This document shows, in pieces, positions 6,677-7,207 of a stretch of DNA of 7,207 nt (position 1 is the first letter of the stretch; each line of letters starts with the position of its first letter). The notes under the pieces were generated by a model. It made no database searches, was not told the origin of the DNA, and saw only the letters and a program-made list of their open reading frames with translations. Position numbers and translations under genes: made by a program. Source of the DNA: an uncultured Pseudomonadota bacterium (GTDB lineage: Bacteria; Myxococcota_A; UBA796; GCA-2862545); NCBI GenBank assembly GCA_937891875.1, contig CALATR010001103.1:1-7207 (forward strand), given 5' to 3'.

Positions 6677-6886
6677 ATGACCGACGCACCGCCGAAACCC
6701 TCGCACGCCGGCCCGCTGCTGGCAACCGCTCTGCTCACAGCCCTGTGGCTCTTCCTCTCGGTGGGCTCATGGTGGCTGGCCCCCCGTGTTGCCGCTGTGG
6801 CCGAGATCGTCGAGGCTCAGCTGGGGCTCGACCGCTCGGTCGGGCCGCGGAAGCCCGAGCCCAAGGAGCAGGGGCGCGACAAGTGA
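6677..6886 (+). CDS. Small single-pass membrane protein, 69 aa, upstream of prepilin peptidase
   Basis: Not recognised. ATG 6677 gives MTDAPPKPSHAG, a hydrophobic helix at about 13-42 (LLATALLTALWLFLSVGSWW and on), an amphipathic VAEIVEAQLGL stretch, and a charged Lys/Arg/Glu-rich tail. That suggests one transmembrane segment. Its stop overlaps the GTG of the prepilin peptidase gene by 4 bp (GTGA), which argues strongly for translation in this frame. There is no convincing ribosome site before the ATG, so the start could lie elsewhere. The start faces the kinase start with only 13 bp between them, so its promoter must lie inside the kinase gene. A role as an accessory to pilus or pseudopilin processing is inferred from position alone. 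Confidence 0.65.
   Translation: MTDAPPKPSHAGPLLATALLTALWLFLSVGSWWLAPRVAAVAEIVEAQLGLDRSVGPRKPEPKEQGRDK
6870..6874 (+). promoter_or_regulatory. Ribosome binding site for the prepilin peptidase
   Basis: AGGGG lies 8 nt before GTG 6883, within the end of the small membrane protein gene. A stronger AAGGAG at 6863-6868 is 14 nt away, too far for normal use. Together with the GTGA overlap this fixes the start. Confidence 0.5.
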
Positions 6887-7207
6887 GCTTCTACGGGCTC
6901 ACGCCGATGGATCTCGTGGTCGCCCTCGCGGTGATCACGTCTGCGGTCACGGATGTGCGCGAGGGGCGCATCTTCAACAGCGTGACCCTGCCCCTGTGGG
7001 GCATCGGCGTGATCTACTGGCTGGTCATGGGGCTGTTGGGCGGCCCCGAGCCGTTCTGGACCGGCCTGCTCGGGCTCGCGGTCATGTTCCCGCTGCACTT
7101 CCTGTTCTTCGCCATCGGGCTCGACAAGGGCGGCGACGCCAAGCTGATGATCGGCGTGGGCGCGTGCTACGGCTGGTGGCTCGGCCTCGAGGCCAGCGTC
7201 TACGCCA
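6883..7207 (+). CDS. A24-family prepilin peptidase (CpaA/TadV type), 3' partial
   Basis: The first 108 codons of a membrane aspartic protease that removes the leader peptide of type IV pilins, Tad pilins or secretion pseudopilins at the inner membrane. The first catalytic Asp is Asp24 in SAVTDVREGRIFN (D-x-R...I-x-N, typical of the family) after a first hydrophobic helix. The second is Asp85 in KGGDAKLM (82-89). Between them lie two hydrophobic segments. The product lacks the N-terminal cytoplasmic methyltransferase domain of the long PilD form, so it is the short CpaA/TadV/FlaK-like type. The GxGD motif reads KGGD, with Lys in place of the first Gly. Translationally coupled to the small upstream membrane protein. 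The gene runs off the right edge, and no pilin gene is visible to show the substrate. Confidence 0.92.
   Translation, partial: MSFYGLTPMDLVVALAVITSAVTDVREGRIFNSVTLPLWGIGVIYWLVMGLLGGPEPFWTGLLGLAVMFPLHFLFFAIGLDKGGDAKLMIGVGACYGWWLGLEASVYA

Overview
The window is GC-rich, densely packed bacterial chromosome. The gene content points to a myxobacterium-like (Myxococcota or related delta-proteobacterial) host: a secreted thrombospondin type 3 repeat protein, a transmembrane Ser/Thr kinase with an HRDVSPPN catalytic loop and a C-terminal PEGA-like domain, several lipoproteins of unknown function, and an A24 prepilin peptidase. The assignment is inferred from protein style; no rRNA or other phylogenetic marker is present. 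I see no tRNA, rRNA, CRISPR array, insertion sequence, integrase or origin.

Layout. Positions 1-727 (minus) hold the first 242 codons of an exported calcium-binding repeat protein that runs off the left edge. Across a 123-bp divergent gap, 851-1804 (plus) encodes an apparently exported, degenerate DUF2225-like protein with a helical, TPR-like tail. It is followed by two overlapping lipoprotein genes, 1865-2308 and 2305-2853 (plus), of unknown function. These meet, tail to tail, a tight minus-strand operon read from right to left: Ser/Thr kinase (6663-4915), UbiA-family polyprenyl-phosphate phosphoribosyltransferase (4913-3921), and a beta-propeller-like lipoprotein (3919-2909). Both junctions in this operon have one-nucleotide gaps. 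Diverging from the kinase, 6677-6886 (plus) encodes a 69-residue single-pass membrane protein whose stop overlaps the start of an A24 prepilin peptidase that runs off the right edge.

How the genes may work together. Most products face the cell envelope: five carry an export signal or membrane anchor with a large non-cytoplasmic part, one is a membrane-embedded lipid-linked sugar enzyme, and the kinase has a periplasmic C-terminal PEGA-like domain. The kinase, UbiA enzyme and lipoprotein are almost certainly co-transcribed and translationally coupled. A plausible but unproven reading is that the kinase controls synthesis of a lipid-linked ribose or arabinose donor. The right-hand pair belongs to type IV pilus, Tad or secretion pseudopilin processing. 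Start codons are often GTG or TTG, so several starts are stated with alternatives.
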